Assembly: GCA_024138025.1 (NCBI GenBank)
Contig: JAMXBD010003356.1
Coordinates: 60,771-124,770, forward strand
From: Combretum micranthum
Taxonomy: Eukaryota; Streptophyta; Magnoliopsida; Myrtales; Combretaceae
Length of the DNA: 64,000 nucleotides
Direction: 5' to 3'
Notes under the pieces: model-generated
Told to the model about the DNA's origin: nothing
The model's database searches: none
What the model saw: the letters and a program-made list of their open reading frames with translations, nothing else
In this document: in pieces, positions 34,321 through 47,842 of the stretch
Numbering within the stretch: the stretch's first letter is position 1
Layout: each line of letters begins with the position of its first letter
Position numbers and translations under genes: made by a program

Positions 34321-34960
34321 TTTTCTCTAAAGTGTCCAGACAATCCTCCAGCATAGACCTCCCTAGCCAACAACTCCCTAACAGATCTTGAAGGAATGTA
34401 GAGTTTTCCCCATTTATATAGGAATCCATTTACTAGATATTAACCATCAACTACTTCCCCTTCAGAATATCATTCAACAATTAATTTTAAATGTTCATCA
34501 ACAACAAACTATTCCTTCATCAGTTCAAAACCAAACAACTTCGATTGAAGAGATGGAATGAGAACATACCTACGAGACAATGCGTCAGCTATAACATTAG
34601 TGCTCCCCTTCTTATATTTAATGACATAAGCAAAACTTTCCAGGAATTCTACCCACTTTGCTTGATGCTTAGATAATCTCTGCTGATCCTTGAAATGTTT
34701 CAAGGACTTATGGTCTATATATATGATGAACTCTTTAGGAAGAAGATAATGCTTTCAAGTCATCACACTGAGGAATAGAATTATTTATCATATATAGAGT
34801 AGTTCAGTGATGTTCCACTCAATTTTTCATCGAAATAGGCTATAGAATGCCTATCTTGCATAAATATAGCTCCAATCCTGACCTCTAATGTATTACACTC
34901 CAATTCAAACGTCTTCTCAAAGTCTGGAAGAGCTAAACTTGGAGCACTAGTCAATCGAGC
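34321..34960 (-). pseudogene. Element A RNase H and linker
   Basis: Frame 34509-34703 carries [40 protein letters not shown] and RRYVL, the end of the gypsy RNase H (ADALS). Upstream at 34740-34960 decayed frames hold the earlier strand with DEKLSGTS-like residues and an Asp-His-Lys-Ser block. It would degrade the RNA strand of the hybrid; it is inactive here. Confidence 0.85.
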
Positions 34961-35800
34961 CTTAATCTCCTCAAAGCTTTTCCAAGCCTACTCTCCCCAC
35001 ACAAAAGAAACATTTTTCTTAGTCAATTTATTCAAAGGACTTACAATGCTGCTGAAGTATCTGACAAACCTTCTATAGAAGGAAGCTATGCCATGAAAGC
35101 TCCTTACATAAGCTACTGATTGTGGTGTAGCCACTCCACTATGGCTTTGATCTTCTCTCCATCACCTCTAACACCAGCACCAGACAACACAAAATCTAGA
35201 AAGATCACCTCTGGTTGGCAGAATGACACTTCTTAAGATTGCCATATGGCATCTGATCTCTTAATACTAAAAATACTACTCGAACATGATCTACATGACT
35301 TCCCAAATCTCGACTATATATCAAGATATCATCGAAATAAACAATCGTAAACCTGCTCAAGAAGTCATCGAAACATGGTTCGTGAGTTGCATGAAGGTAC
35401 CAGGTGCATTGGTCCGATCGAAAGGCATTACCATCCACTTATAAAGCCCATGACGTGTCTTAAAAGTGGTCTTCCATTCATCTCTTATCTTCATCTGAAT
35501 TTGGTGATAGCCACTCTTAAGATCAACCTTAGAGAATATTTGGTCTCCATTCAGTTCGTATAATATATCATTAAGTCTAGGAATAGGATACTTGTACTTG
35601 ACAGTGATTTTATTGATGGTCCTCCTGTCAATGCACATGCACCAAGTACCACCCTTCTTTGGAACTAGAAGTACAGGAACAACACAAGGCCTGATACTTT
35701 CTCTGACATAACCCCACTTTATCAATTCATCCACCTGTTTCTTCAGTTCCTTTGCTTCTTCAGGATTCATGCGATAAACAAGTTTGTTTAGCAATACTAC
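34961..35800 (-). pseudogene. Element A reverse transcriptase
   Basis: Frame 35357-35794 reads VYRMNPEEAKELKKQVDELI, VPVLLVPKKGGTWCMCIDRR, NKITVKYKYPIPRLNDILYE and FSKVDLKSGYHQIQMK. Frame 35205-35438 gives FTIVYFDDILIYSRDLGSHV with the YFDD active site. A frameshift separates the two near 35380. The order and spacing are those of gypsy RT fingers and palm. Confidence 0.93.
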
Positions 35801-36480
35801 ATGAGGTAGCAGATCAATAACATGTTCAATACCTCTTTATGGTGGCAACCTACTAGGCAATTCCTTAGGAAAGACATCAATGTACTCTTCCAGTAACTGT
35901 TTCACAGCAGATGGTACCTGCTTTTACTCATCAACTTCCAAGATATATCTTACCTGCAACAAATATAAAGGCTCCTTGGCCTAAAATAATTTCCTCAAGT
36001 TCCTTTCCCTTCATAAATAATGTTTTATTTTTAATGGTTTTGTTAATCTGCTTCCGTACCTCTTACACTTCAGATGGTGCAATGGGATTCAAAACAATTC
36101 TCTTACCATCCTTCTGGAACATAAAAGTGTTCCTAAACCCGTCATGTAATACCTTCCTATCAAACAACCATGGCCTCCCTAGTAAAATATGTGAGGCACA
36201 CATAGGAAGGATGTCATAGAAAATCTCATCATGGTACTTCTCCCTTATACTAAATGGAATTGTAGCCTTCTGTGTGACATGTAGACTACCCTACTCACTC
36301 AACCAATGCAACTTGCATGGCTTAAGATGTGGAGTCATAGCCAATTTTAATTTTTTCAACTAAAGATGCAACCACAACGTTGGTGCAACTCCCTCCATCA
36401 ATAATAAGAGCATAAAGATGACCCTTGACCCTGCAAGAGATATGGCATAAATGTTCCTATGTTCTTCTTAAGCAGAAGAA
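35801..36480 (-). pseudogene. Element A aspartic protease region
   Basis: Decayed minus frames include LIIDGGSCTNVVVASLVEK (about 36360-36405), where IDGGS occupies the protease active-site position, followed by blocks matching the chromovirus protease flap and the linker to RT. At least ten stops are visible. Confidence 0.75.
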
Positions 36481-37388
36481 AAAGTAGTCATGACCCTGCT
36501 CAATGCGTTAATAGCTAGATATTTATCATCCCCGTTATCTCCATGCACCTCGGCATCGACATCTCCATAATACCCATGCAACACTGCTAACAAATCTTCT
36601 GTTTCAGCCAACTGTTCCTCTTTACCTTCACTCTCAATTTCTATAGTAGTCATTACTCTTTGGTTTAGACACTGGGTTGCCATATGTCCTTAACCCAAAC
36701 ATTTAAAACATTTGACTTGGCGGGTTTTCCCACCTGATGACCCAGTTACTTCCCTTTTATTTTCAACACCATAAGTTCCTTTCCCCTTGCCTGTAAAACT
36801 CCTTTCCTCCTTAGTATCCACAATAGATAGGTTCTTATCACCAGTTTTGCCTGATCCCTCTTTGTCTACATATTTTTCCGAACCATATGATTTAGTAGAA
36901 GAACCATACCTGTTAGATGCTGCTTCATAAGGATTGGATCATCTCGGCCTTTTAACCTTCACAACCAACTGGATGGCCTCTTCGAGAGTATTGTATCGCT
37001 GTAACTCAATAATACATGCAATCTCATATTTCAGACCAGAAACAAACTAGCCATAGTTTGCTCAAGAGGTTCAGTAACTCCACAACGTATCATCAACGTT
37101 TCAAACTCCTAGACATACTCATCTACAAACTTTCCTCCTGCCACAAATGTCTATAGGCGCATGAACAACTCATGTTTATAATGCTTGGGAGCAAATCTAT
37201 GCCTCAAAACTCGCTTCATCTCATGCCATGTTCTAATCTTTGCCTTTCCATCTCTTCTCCTACTAGCAACCAAATTTTTCCACTAGAGAGTAACATATCA
37301 CGTGAACTCAATAGTTGCAAGTCGTAACCAAGTATAGTCATCGATATCGTAACACTCGAATAGTCATTCAACTTTATCCTCCAGTCTA
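36481..37388 (-). pseudogene. Element A gag, C-terminal half with zinc knuckle
   Basis: Minus frames give the gag core (LATIEF, VASRRDGKAKIRTWHEMKR, LRHRFAPKHYKHELFMRL) and, near 36655-36715, the knuckle CFKCLG-GHMATQC with a stop replacing one residue. It is continuous with 48822-49279 once element D is removed. Confidence 0.85.
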
Positions 37389-37393
37389 GGTAA

Positions 37394-40300
37394 TGATGGG
37401 TGTTGAATCCAATAAATATATTATCCTACTCTCAAAATTTATACAACTTGTATATAGCAGTGAGCCGGGTCAATCCACATAGATTGGTGAAATTTATTTC
37501 TATTCAGAGATTAGAATAAGAAAAGAATGTGGGGAGGGGATGGGGTTGTGAAATTCAAAGAAAACTAATTATATCTAAAACCAACAAGTGTAGTTTGACA
37601 GTTAATTCAATATCAAAGAATTCCTAACCGAAGATATATCATAACCCATTTCACAGGATTGATCATTGATGCAAAAATTTCCATTCTTTATCTTGGATAA
37701 ATTGGTTATAGTTGTCAACAAGCTCTGACAACCTATCTTTTCTTACTTTTTCGATAATCAAGATAAGATCTTTGATTATTTCCCTTATCAATTAAACAAC
37801 CTTAAACAAGCTCTTAGGGTTTTATCTATCAACAACATTAAGAACAAGAGAGACCACCAATTTAAGTCAACAAATCATATGCATGATTCATTTTAACTAG
37901 ATTATATATCTCCATAACACAATCAATCATTTATCTCACAATCAATCATGTTATTGTACCATAAACATTAGAATAATCAAACAATTACGGATTTGATATT
38001 CTAATTGGTAAAAATTACCTTGCTAAGTAAACAAACGGGCCCTAGTATGCATTAATCAAACAATATTACAAAATCAAAATGAATAGAAGATATACAAATA
38101 TCTAAAACAAAGATTAGATCAAAATAAATCGTTTAGATCTCACAATCTATGTAGAACCAAACTTGCGATAATCCATTGGCTAGAAAATACAACTTTAGCC
38201 ACTCATATTTATAAAAATCTTTCTAGTGTTATGGAACCTATCCTAAAATCAGATATGATCTAATAGAAATATGGATGAAAATGAATAAAAATGAACAGCA
38301 GCATTAGGCATTTGTAGGACAAAGCTTGGAATTTGATTTGTCACATTGTACATTGGCGGTTTCAACATGTACGACGGTGGCGGTGTAGCTAGCTGGTGTT
38401 TAATTTAAACAAAGGAACATAGGTAGCATTTAAAGACAATGTTGAAGCGGCTTTAAAAATTTTAGTATTGTGCATAGCTTATACCAGCCCAATGCTAGCG
38501 GTGTTGCTTCTTTAGGTGCCGGCGTATGTTGTTTTAAATTAAACGCTGGTGAATTATAAAACAAATGTCGGTGGTGTAGTCAAAAGTGTTAAAGTTTTAG
38601 CTACTGTGGATAGGCGACGCTGGCCATATGCCAATAGCATATAATCCTGGTTTATCGGCATTCGATATCTACAATGAAGGCTGAAGTTTTCTGTTTTGAA
38701 GGTGTCATGTTTCGATGGTACCCTAGGCATGGCAGTCCACCATACATAATATTAAAATCTTGAAATGACTTCCTTAGTCATACAAAGGCTTTCATATCAT
38801 GCATAAAGCGTACAACACATCAGAGGAAATGCATCAGAGTAATACATTTTATTTTGATAAAAATTGAATAACAAGGTAAAGGAATAATTAACATTAAACA
38901 TGGATAAGTTCAATTATAATTCTTAGGGGTATACCCTTGCTAATGTCTTCAAGATTATACAATTATATTTCCCATAAATCTCCCAAAATATAAACATATC
39001 ATATATAACTCATAAGGAAATTACATAAAAATAAATCCATCCTATGGTTCTACTTTTCCCACAAGAGTTTAAAGATTTGCCAATGATTTCCTTAATATTC
39101 CGATCCTCAAATGTAACCGCAACATACCTGTTTCAACAAAAGCTTATGGGGTGTAAGCTTATAACGAGGTTAGTGAGATATTTCCTTTTTATTCACACCA
39201 TGAATTCAAACAAGTTTATTAATTTTTCACACATATGCTATGCATGCTATGCAACAATTACATGATTACAAAAATATATGGTTATCCAGAAACCATATAT
39301 AGAATGGATTTACCCTTCCATATTGAAGGTTGGGGAATTTAGATACGAAGATCCTTGCCATCTTCACTCCTAGTCCTCGAGCACTCTACTCTTAGTGATC
39401 AATCGACGTGGCTCATCCTTGGGATGTATCCCCCGTACGCCTTAATTCCTTAAGAATGAGGTTGACCTTTTACCCTTTCGATCCCTCGTGTAGGAGTAGC
39501 AGTCCTTATGATGTGACTCGATGGATGCAATGCGTGTCCATTTAATTTATATCAAGGCCGAATATAATTATGGTAAATTTAAAGGTGATCAAACAATCAT
39601 CATACACATATAAGTAACATGTAATTTTAATGATATACTTAAACAATCATTTGTGGATTCCGATATGCTTAACATGACAAAAATAATTAATATGAAAGAT
39701 GGAAGATATAGGAATGAAATGAACACATAATAAAAGTCAAGTATTGGGAAATCTTAGCTTGTATCAAGACTTTTCGGGCTTAGACATGGGCAAGTCCTTT
39801 AAGAAAATAAGAAAACTAATAAGAAAATCATGGGAGTCTTAGATTTATTTCAAGGCTCTTAGGACTAGATTATGATAAGTCCAAAAAGAAAGAAGAAAAA
39901 TTGTTTTGACTTAATTAGGACAAGTCTAAAACTAGAAACACTAGTCTTAGTATAATAACATGAAATAAATAATAAATTGCAAGAAAAAAATAAATAAATT
40001 GCATGAGCATAAATAAAGGTTATATTAGTGAGCTTATATGCTCTAAGAAATATATATATATATATATACATAAATATATTTAATAACATATATAAGTTAG
40101 ATTAGAAGCAATAAATAGAGCATAATATAATATCAACATAGCAATAAAATTTTTGCATGAACAATAACAAAATATGAACATATTGTTATTTTCATAACAT
40201 CCATGGGTTTAGGAAACATACACTATGGTCATGTTAAGTTGCATGACATGAAGATGAACATAAGAATCTTTACCTAAAATTATTTGTTGGTTAAAGAAGA

Positions 40301-41965
40301 AACGAAGTTTTGATAGTAATATGTGGATGGTAGTTTTATGGAAAGAAGAGAGAGTTGGGAAGGGAATCATAGAGAGGAAAATTAGAGAGAGAAGTTGAGA
40401 AATGATTTTAGTAGAGTTTTGTTATAGTAAAAGAAAAGTGTGAAAGAAGTGAAAGAGGGAACGGATATTTATAGATAAAATTAGAGGGAAATTATAGTTA
40501 ATTAAATAAATAAAAAGAAAAGAAAATTGATGGCATGAAGGGGAAGAGCAATTAAAAATTAATTTTAGAAGAAAATTGTAAAAGAAGTTTAATAATATGT
40601 GGTGTAGGATTTTTATAGGAAAACAAAATTGTAAAAAATAGGTATATAGGTTGTAAGAATAGATAGTAAGAAAAAGTAGAGATGATGAATAGTAGTGAAT
40701 TGTAGAAATAGTATAGTGACTAGTAGAAATAGTACAACAAATAGTAGACTAGACAAATAAAATACTAATAGTAATAAAAATACATGTAAATGGTCTATAT
40801 TAGATAGTTTTAGATTTTGAAAAATTTTAAAACTAATATTTTTGGAATCCTCGTATTATTACGAGTCTAACCGTGTTATCAAAATATTTTTAACTTTTGA
40901 TGCACTAGAGCATGATTTTCAAAATCTGATCTCGTCCGGGTTCAAAATGAACTAAATTTTGATCAATCTGATATTTTTAAGCTTCACTATATTGTTACGA
41001 ACTATAATCTATGATTGATTCAATTTTATTGCTCTATGGCTAAGAGCACAGGATTATCGGATCTAGTCTTACTAAGGCTTGTTGTTGGCCTAGTTGACTT
41101 TTAGGGATCCGATTTTAATTCTATCTTTAAGATTTATCCACAAGATTATAAAATTTTGGGATTTATGAATGTTTATATTTTTTGGTTCAAAATTTAAGTT
41201 TTTTTTCTTTTCTTTATGATTTATTTAGTATTTAACAATTCTTAGGATAGTTTAATTGAGTCTAGGATTATTAGGTTGACTCTATTTGACATTCAGTATT
41301 AATTTAGATTTTTTATTCCAAAATTAACCGAAAGGCTTAAGGTTTTAAAATTTAGTTGTTGAATATTATTTGGATATTCCATCTCGATTTATGTGTTAGG
41401 GATTAGATGGATGAATTATTTCACATTAGGGTTTTGAGTCGAGCAATTATTGAATTTTTATTTTGTTTTTGAAGGTTCTCTTTTTCTTAAGGCCTTAAAA
41501 TATCGTATTTGATATTGTTTAGGGTTTGTTTTAACTTGGGTCGGTTTTTTAAGGTTTCAATTTGGTGTTTTAATTCTAGGATTATTCTATTAAGAGTTTG
41601 GAGAAATTTAGGGGTTTATAGAAGGCCGATAGCTTTGTTGTGTTCCAATTGCCAACGTTGCTTCTCTTGTATGTAAGCTACCTGATCTACACTAAAGGCC
41701 AATGGTGTAGAACCTATCTTAGCCACTGCTCAACGTTCTGATGTAGAAAATATAGGCTATGTTGTATGTTGATCCATATTGACCCGCCTTTGATTTTGCT
41801 TTGTTTCCAAGCTTGAATATAACTTCTCCAATTGTTATATGATTCTCCAAGACCTAGAATATCACATTAAGCCTAATTAAGTACCAATTCGTATAATTTC
41901 TGTAAAATCAATAACAATTTAACATGGTTTGTTCTATAAAAGATTGAGTATAATCCATCTTAACA
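37394..41965 (-). repeat. 3' LTR of element D, interrupted by solo LTR E
   Basis: Plus strand starts TGATGGGTGTTGAATCC and ends CATCTTAACA. Aligns with 46064-48816 over AATTTATACAACTTGTATAT, TTAACATGGTTTGTT and many other blocks. Element E occupies 38703-41620. Confidence 0.9.
38703..41620 (-). mobile_element. Element E: 2.9-kb solo LTR in the 3' LTR of element D
   Basis: Flanked by the exact duplication GAAGG (38698-38702 and 41621-41625). The uninterrupted target is seen in the partner LTR at 47355-47375 (TTCTGTTTTGAAGTCGATAG). It starts TGTCATGTTTCGATGG and ends GGGGTTTATA; the terminal CA has become TA. The head and tail match LTR J; the middle is AT-rich and diverged. No coding region. 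Confidence 0.9.
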
Positions 41966-43684
41966 AAATCCCTCACAGTTGAACCTTTGATTGCCCTCAA
42001 GCAAAATAACAACAAAAACGAAATATGTCATAGAGAGTGTTATAGTTTAACTTTCACAACTTTAAGTATCTTTTCTTGATTTATAACTTGCATTACTAGT
42101 ACCTACTACTCTAACCAAATTGATTACATGCAATTAGATTACCAAAATCAAAATTCAGAAGCTAATCTAAAACAAATTTTAATCCGAATGTTTAAAAAAG
42201 ATTCTTCTATTCAAAAGTAAATACACAGTCCAATAAGGAAAAAATACTCATTTAGACTTCACTAGACATTTAGCAAGTATATACTCCTAGCAACACAAAA
42301 TAAAATCATGTGGTATCAACTCTTTTCATAGATTTTCTCCCATTTTATTATAACTCTTATTTAACTCGGAGCTTTTGTATTCATTTTCTTTTTCTTTTCA
42401 TATAAGCACTTATTCTCTTTTTAAGAGGTTTTTGCCTCCATCTTTTTATATTTTCGAAGTTCAAAAATTGAACTTTTGCCTTTCCTCCCTTCTTGTTATA
42501 GTGAGTTCATTGAGTCGGCACATCCCAGGTTCATCATCCAAGTGACCATGTTTTAAAGGACCCCTCAGGACTCTTCCTCATCTAACAGTCAAGTTTAGAT
42601 ACTCATAACTCAATTACTTGAGTTAGTGGAGTATAGGCTATGCTTGTTTCCTTTCTTTTCTTTTGAATACAACACAAGTTTAAGTCTTTTTTTATAAAGG
42701 ATCACTAAGTAAAAAATTTCATTTACCTCTTTCACTAAGTGTTGAGAAGCTCTTTAGAAAGAACTCAAAGGAGTATATACATGCTAACTTTTTTCTAGAA
42801 GTAGACCTGTTTATTTTTCACATAAGGACTCGATTTACTCTCAAACTTCCAATTCTAAAGTTAAATATAAGGTAAGTTTGTTCCTTAAAGATTTTACTAC
42901 TCAATTTTAATCAAGTATTCTAATCACAACAGTAGGTGAGTAAAGCACTTAAACAAGTTAGTTTCATTTTTGTATAGATGCTATCTATGATATTTAGCAC
43001 AATCTTTAGATTTCATGAAAATTTTGAAAATTTTGACCTAAAATTTTCCATATACTACTTAAGAAAACAATTCGAAGTGTGGGTCAACAATTCAACTTAG
43101 ATGTCTCAGATATGCAATAATTTCAACAATTCAGACATTAGTAGACAACAATACTCAATTCTCCATTCCCCACATCCTTTTATCCCTTGAAATCCTCTAT
43201 ACTTAATTTTAACAGTATCCTCACTATTCCTAATTCAGCTCAATACAGGAAAGAGATAAAGATAAAAAAGAAAGGAATAACGTACTTCCCTGGTTTGACA
43301 TTTGAAGTGCTTGAAGTTCCAACCCTTTTCAGCACAAGAGAGGGTGTCTTCCTATTTTCTAACCTGGAAGCAAAGAAAAAGGAATAACAAATAGAAAAAC
43401 CTTTTATTAAACATAGGTTTCCTCCCATGGAGCGCTTCTTTATAATCCTTAGCTGGACTTTTCCATCTCATGCTACTTAAGGAGGCTCAAAATTTTCGAG
43501 GTCCCTTATTTCCATATCCAAGGTCTCCCTCAAATGCCAATTCTCTTGGTAAACTCCAACTTTTCACCATCAAGTGCTCTTAATAGTTGGTCAAAGAAGA
43601 TATCACTTGAGAGACCAATCTTTTCATGCTCCTTATACTTTTTAGCACATTCCATAATCTCCTCATCATTTTTTCCAGCATTCT
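41966..43684 (-). other. Element D 3' internal region
   Basis: Just inside the LTR lies a weak polypurine tract (GTGAGGGATTT, minus). 43380-43460 encodes KDYKEALHGRKPMFNKRFF, a tail I associate with the end of Athila pol. The rest of the region is non-coding. This is where RT, RNase H and integrase (about 3 kb) should be. Confidence 0.55.
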
Positions 43685-44100
43685 CCTCTATTCGGTTTCA
43701 TCACTAAGGGCTCCAACTGTGTCAAAACTTGGTTGTTCAATAATAAATGGCAATTTTTCAACATCTTTCATGTCCTTTACCTCAACAGAATCTATAGTAA
43801 AAACATGGGAGACATTAGGAGGACATTTCATTGTATCATCAATATGAAATCTAATTGTTTCACCATCAAATTTTGTGATAAGTGTACCATTATGCACATT
43901 AATTTTCGTCTTAGATGTTTTAAGAAATTGTCTCCTTAATATAATCAATGACGAGTCAAGAGAATCATCATTATCCATATCAATTACATAAAAATTAGTA
44001 GGAAAAACCAAACCATTCATTTGTACTAAACATCTTCTAATACACCATCAGGATAAACATTAACTTATCAACAAGTTGAAGAATTATACCTGTTTCTTTT
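43685..44100 (-). pseudogene. Element D aspartic protease (C-terminal part)
   Basis: The 110-codon frame 43688-44020 reads LVFPTNFYVIDMDNDDSLDS, LIILRRQFLKTSKTKINVHN and FDGETIRFHIDD, the Athila protease flap and C-terminal strands. The upstream active-site segment at about 44040-44200 is in other frames. Inactive as read. Confidence 0.85.
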
Positions 44101-44191
44101 AATGGACTAATATTCAAACATTGATACGCAGATAGAGGCATGACATTAATAGAAGCTCCTAGATCACACTTGCCTTTCAACTTAACATTCC

Positions 44192-45940
44192 CTATCTTAC
44201 AAGGAATGGTAAACATACCTGATCCTTGTATTTAGGAGGAAGCTTCTTTTGAATGATAGCTAAAACGTTCTTACTCATGCATATCATCTCATTTCCTTTA
44301 AGCTTTTTCTTGTCAGTGCACAAATCCTTAAGAAACTTAGCATATCGAGGTATCTGTTTAATCACATCAAGTAAAGGGATATTTACCTCAACCTTGCGAA
44401 AATTCTCAAGAATCTCCTTTTCTTCCTCTTCTTTTTTGAAATTAGCTAATCTAGAAGGAAAAAGAGGTGTTGACACCATTGTTTTGGGTGGTTCAACTGA
44501 AGGTCCTCCACTTTGACTGTCTTGAATGTGTGGGGTTACTACCTCTTTCTCAGTCTCTTGCTCCAAGTCGGTTGGTGTGCTTTCTTGTTGGTTCTTGCAA
44601 TTCCTTTTTAGATCTCAAAGTAATTGCACTAACATTGTGCTTCAGATTAGTAACAGTTTGAAAAGGCAATTTACCTTAAGATTCTATCCTACTTATAGAA
44701 GATGCAAGATGGCTTACCTGATTCTCCAGATTGTGTATATTCTGCTTTGTCTCATCTTGAAATTGCTTTGTGTTAATGGTAAGTGATTTAACAATTTCTT
44801 CAAGAGGCATACTTGAACTTGAAGAACTTTATGGAGCTGAATTTTGTGGCCTTGGCTGATATTGTTGGAAGTTCTGTGGTCTAGTTCCATAACTAAAATT
44901 AGGATTATCCCTCCATCCAGGATTGTAAGTATTAGAATAGGGATCATATTTCCTTTGTGGTAATCCTTGGAATCCTCCTACTGCATTGGCATGCTCATGG
45001 GAATCCTCTTAAAGTGTAGGGCACATATGTGTGGCATGGCTAGAGGTAACACAAATCCCATAAGCTTTCATTTGTTGTGGATTCCCTAAAACCATTTGCC
45101 GGACAAGAGAAAAAAGTTTGAAATATGATTTTCAAGGTAAGAAACACTTACTTATTAACCTTCCTTGTTGAGGAATCATGTCAGAATCCAAATTGTTGTG
45201 AATTTGCAATCATAAGAGAAATCAATTCCCTAGCCTGGCCAGGGGTTTTGTCCACTATAGCTCCTCCACTAGCTGCATCCATCATCTTCCTCTCCATAGG
45301 AAGCAATCCTTCATAAAATATTAGATGAGAAGTTGTTCTAAAATCCCATGTTATGGACAACTCGCACACAATTACTTAAACCTCTCTTGGTAATTATGAA
45401 GGTTCTCTCTATCTCTCTGTTCAATTCCACAAAATTTACCTTCTTATGCTAGCAGCTCTTGTAGTAGGGAAAATTTATCCAGGAATAACTTGACCAAATC
45501 TGTTCAGGTGGTGATAGAACATGGAGGCAGATAAAACAACCAATCCTTTGCTTTATCCCTTAAGGAGAATGGGAACGCATGCAACTTGATTTGCTCCTCA
45601 GATACTCGTTGCAACCATATTAGAGTAAACCACAAGGAATTCTTTCAAGTGTTTATGAGGATCTTCATTCTCAAAGCTATGGAAAGTGGGCAAAATGAAT
45701 CAAGCCAGATTTCAACTCAAAAGTGACATTCAATTCTAGATATTGAATGCAAAGTGGTTGCTGAGTTAAATATGGTGTAGCCAATTCTCTTAATGTCCTC
45801 TCTTGATTGGCCATTTCTTGTTCTTCTTCAAATTCTTCTTTTTCATTCTCACTGGGTGGATCAACTAAGGCAAGTGCTTGGTTCAGTCCAGGAGATGAAG
45901 ATGCAGTGGCGTTTTTGCATGCAGATTGGTTTCTTTCCAC
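44192..45940 (-). pseudogene. Element D Athila-type gag
   Basis: The start region (45677-45940) contains MANQERTLRELATPYL and QQPLCIQYLELNVTFELKSG, the usual Athila gag beginning. 45181-45369 has YEGLLPMERKMMDAASGGAI and TPGQARELI. 44930-45080 has a degraded knuckle GICVTSSHATHMCPTL and YDPYSNTYNPGWRDNPNF. 44192-44566 has VNIPLLDVIKQIPRYAKFL, KDLCTDKKKLKGNEMI and ALIQKKLPP-like residues at the gag-protease joint. Frames are broken several times between blocks. The order is complete, so gag was present as a unit before decay. Confidence 0.9.
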
Positions 45941-46039
45941 AAGTCACTGACTGTCTTCTCAATTTTTGGTTCAAATTCAAGTTCACCAGTATGAGAAGAA
46001 TGAGTCATATAAGAAACTAAAATAAATTTTTACACCAAT

Positions 46040-46056
46040 CCTCAATAACAACACTA
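46040..46056 (-). other. Decayed tRNA-Asp type primer binding site of element D
   Basis: Minus strand TAGTGTTGTTATTGAGG, seven bases inside the LTR edge, in the position of the Athila site TGGCGCCGTTGCCGGGG. All eight differences are C-to-T or G-to-A. Confidence 0.75.
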
Positions 46057-47814
46057 AAAAATTTGGTGGTGTCGAATCCAACAAATATATTATCTTACTC
46101 TTAAAATTTATACAACTTGTATATAGCAGGTTGATTCATAGAGATTGTAAAATCTATTTCCATTTAGAGATCAGAATAAGAAAAAAAGGAGGTGGGGTGG
46201 GGGGTGGGTGGGTAGGGGGGTTTGTGAAATTCAAAGAAAACTAATTATATATGAAACTAACAAGTGCAGTTTTGGAGTTTCAATATCAAAGAATTCCTAA
46301 CCAAAGGTATATCACAACCCAATTCACAAGATTGATCATTGATGTAGAAATTTCCGTTCTTTATCTTGGATAAATTGGTTATAGTTATCAACAAACTTTG
46401 ACAACCTATCTCTCCTTACTTTTTTGATAATCAAGATAAGATCTTTGATTATTTCTCTTATCAATTAAACAACCCTAAACAAGCTATTAGGGTTTAATCT
46501 ATCAACAACATTACGAACAAAAGAGACCATCAATTCAGGTCAAAAAATCATATGCATGATCCATTTAAACTAGATTATAAATCTCCATAACACAATCAAT
46601 CATTTATCTCAATATCAATCATGTTATTGTACCATAAATTTGGAATAATAAACAATTATGGATTTGACATTTAATTGGCAGAAATTACCTTATTAATTAA
46701 ACAAAGGGCCTTAGTATGTATTAATTAAACCAGATGACAAAATCAAAATGAATAGAAGATATACAAATATCCAAAACCAAGATTAGATCAAAATAAATCA
46801 TTTAGATCTCACAATCCATGTAGAATCGAACTTGCGATAATCTATTGGCTAGAAAATGCAACTTTAGCCACTTATATCTATAAAAATCTCTCTAAAGTTT
46901 TGGAACTTATCCGAAAATCAGATATGATCTAATAAAAATATGGATGAGAATGAATAAAAATGAACAGCAGCATCAAGCATTTGCAGGATAAAGCTTGGAA
47001 CTTGATCGGTCACATTGTACATCAGTGGTTTCAACATGTACGCCGACGGCTTAGCTAGCTGGTGTTGAATTTAAACAAAGAACATAGGCGGCGTTTAAAG
47101 ACAGTGTTGAAGCAGCTTTAAAAATTTTGGCATTGTGTATGGCCTATACCAGCCCAACGCCGATTGTGCTGCTTCTCTAGGAGTCAGCGTATGTTGTTTT
47201 AAATTGAACGCTGGTAAATTATAAAACAAATGCTGGTGGTATGGTTGAAAGTGTTAAGGTTTTAGCTACTATGGGTAGGCTACGCCAGCCATATGCCGGT
47301 GGCATATAATCCTGGTTTGCCGGCGTTAGATCTCTGCAATGAAGGCTAATGTTTTCTGTTTTGAAGTCGATAGCTCTATTGTGTTCTAATTGCTAACGTT
47401 GCTTCTCTTGTATGTAAGCCACCTGATCTACATTAAAGGTCGATGGTGTGTAGAATCTGTCCTAGCCAGTGTTTAATGTTTGATGTAAAAAATATGGGTT
47501 ATGTTGATTCAAATTGACTCAGTTTTGATTTTTCTTTGTTTCCAAGCTTTGATTTTTCAACTGGTGAAAGGTGCTGCCTTTGGAGCAGGCAAAAACCTTA
47601 GGTCTGGGGTTCGAATCCTAGAGTCTGCAGACTGGATTCAACTTTGCCTAAGGGTAACAATACCTATAGTACCTATGGTACCCTTTGGCATGCGTTGGTT
47701 GGAGCCACCATGATGCAATGGTGGTGTCGGCCATTACCACTAGGGGGCCAGTGTGTGGGTTTGTCTGCCCTGGCATTGCATCCCATCGCCTGGCGGGGAG
47801 GGGGGGGGTGTGTG

Positions 47815-47842
47815 TGACATAAAAAGGCACCCTTTTATGTCA
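47815..47842. repeat. Imperfect 28-bp palindrome at SINE tail-to-tail junction 1/2
   Basis: TGACATAAAAAGG facing CCTTTTATGTCA, formed where the 3' end of a plus copy meets the 3' end of a minus copy. Confidence 0.8.

Noticed and set aside
47608..47618. Possible tRNA gene from the B-box match
   Set aside because: No acceptor stem or anticodon loop could be drawn; the match sits in a multi-copy SINE.
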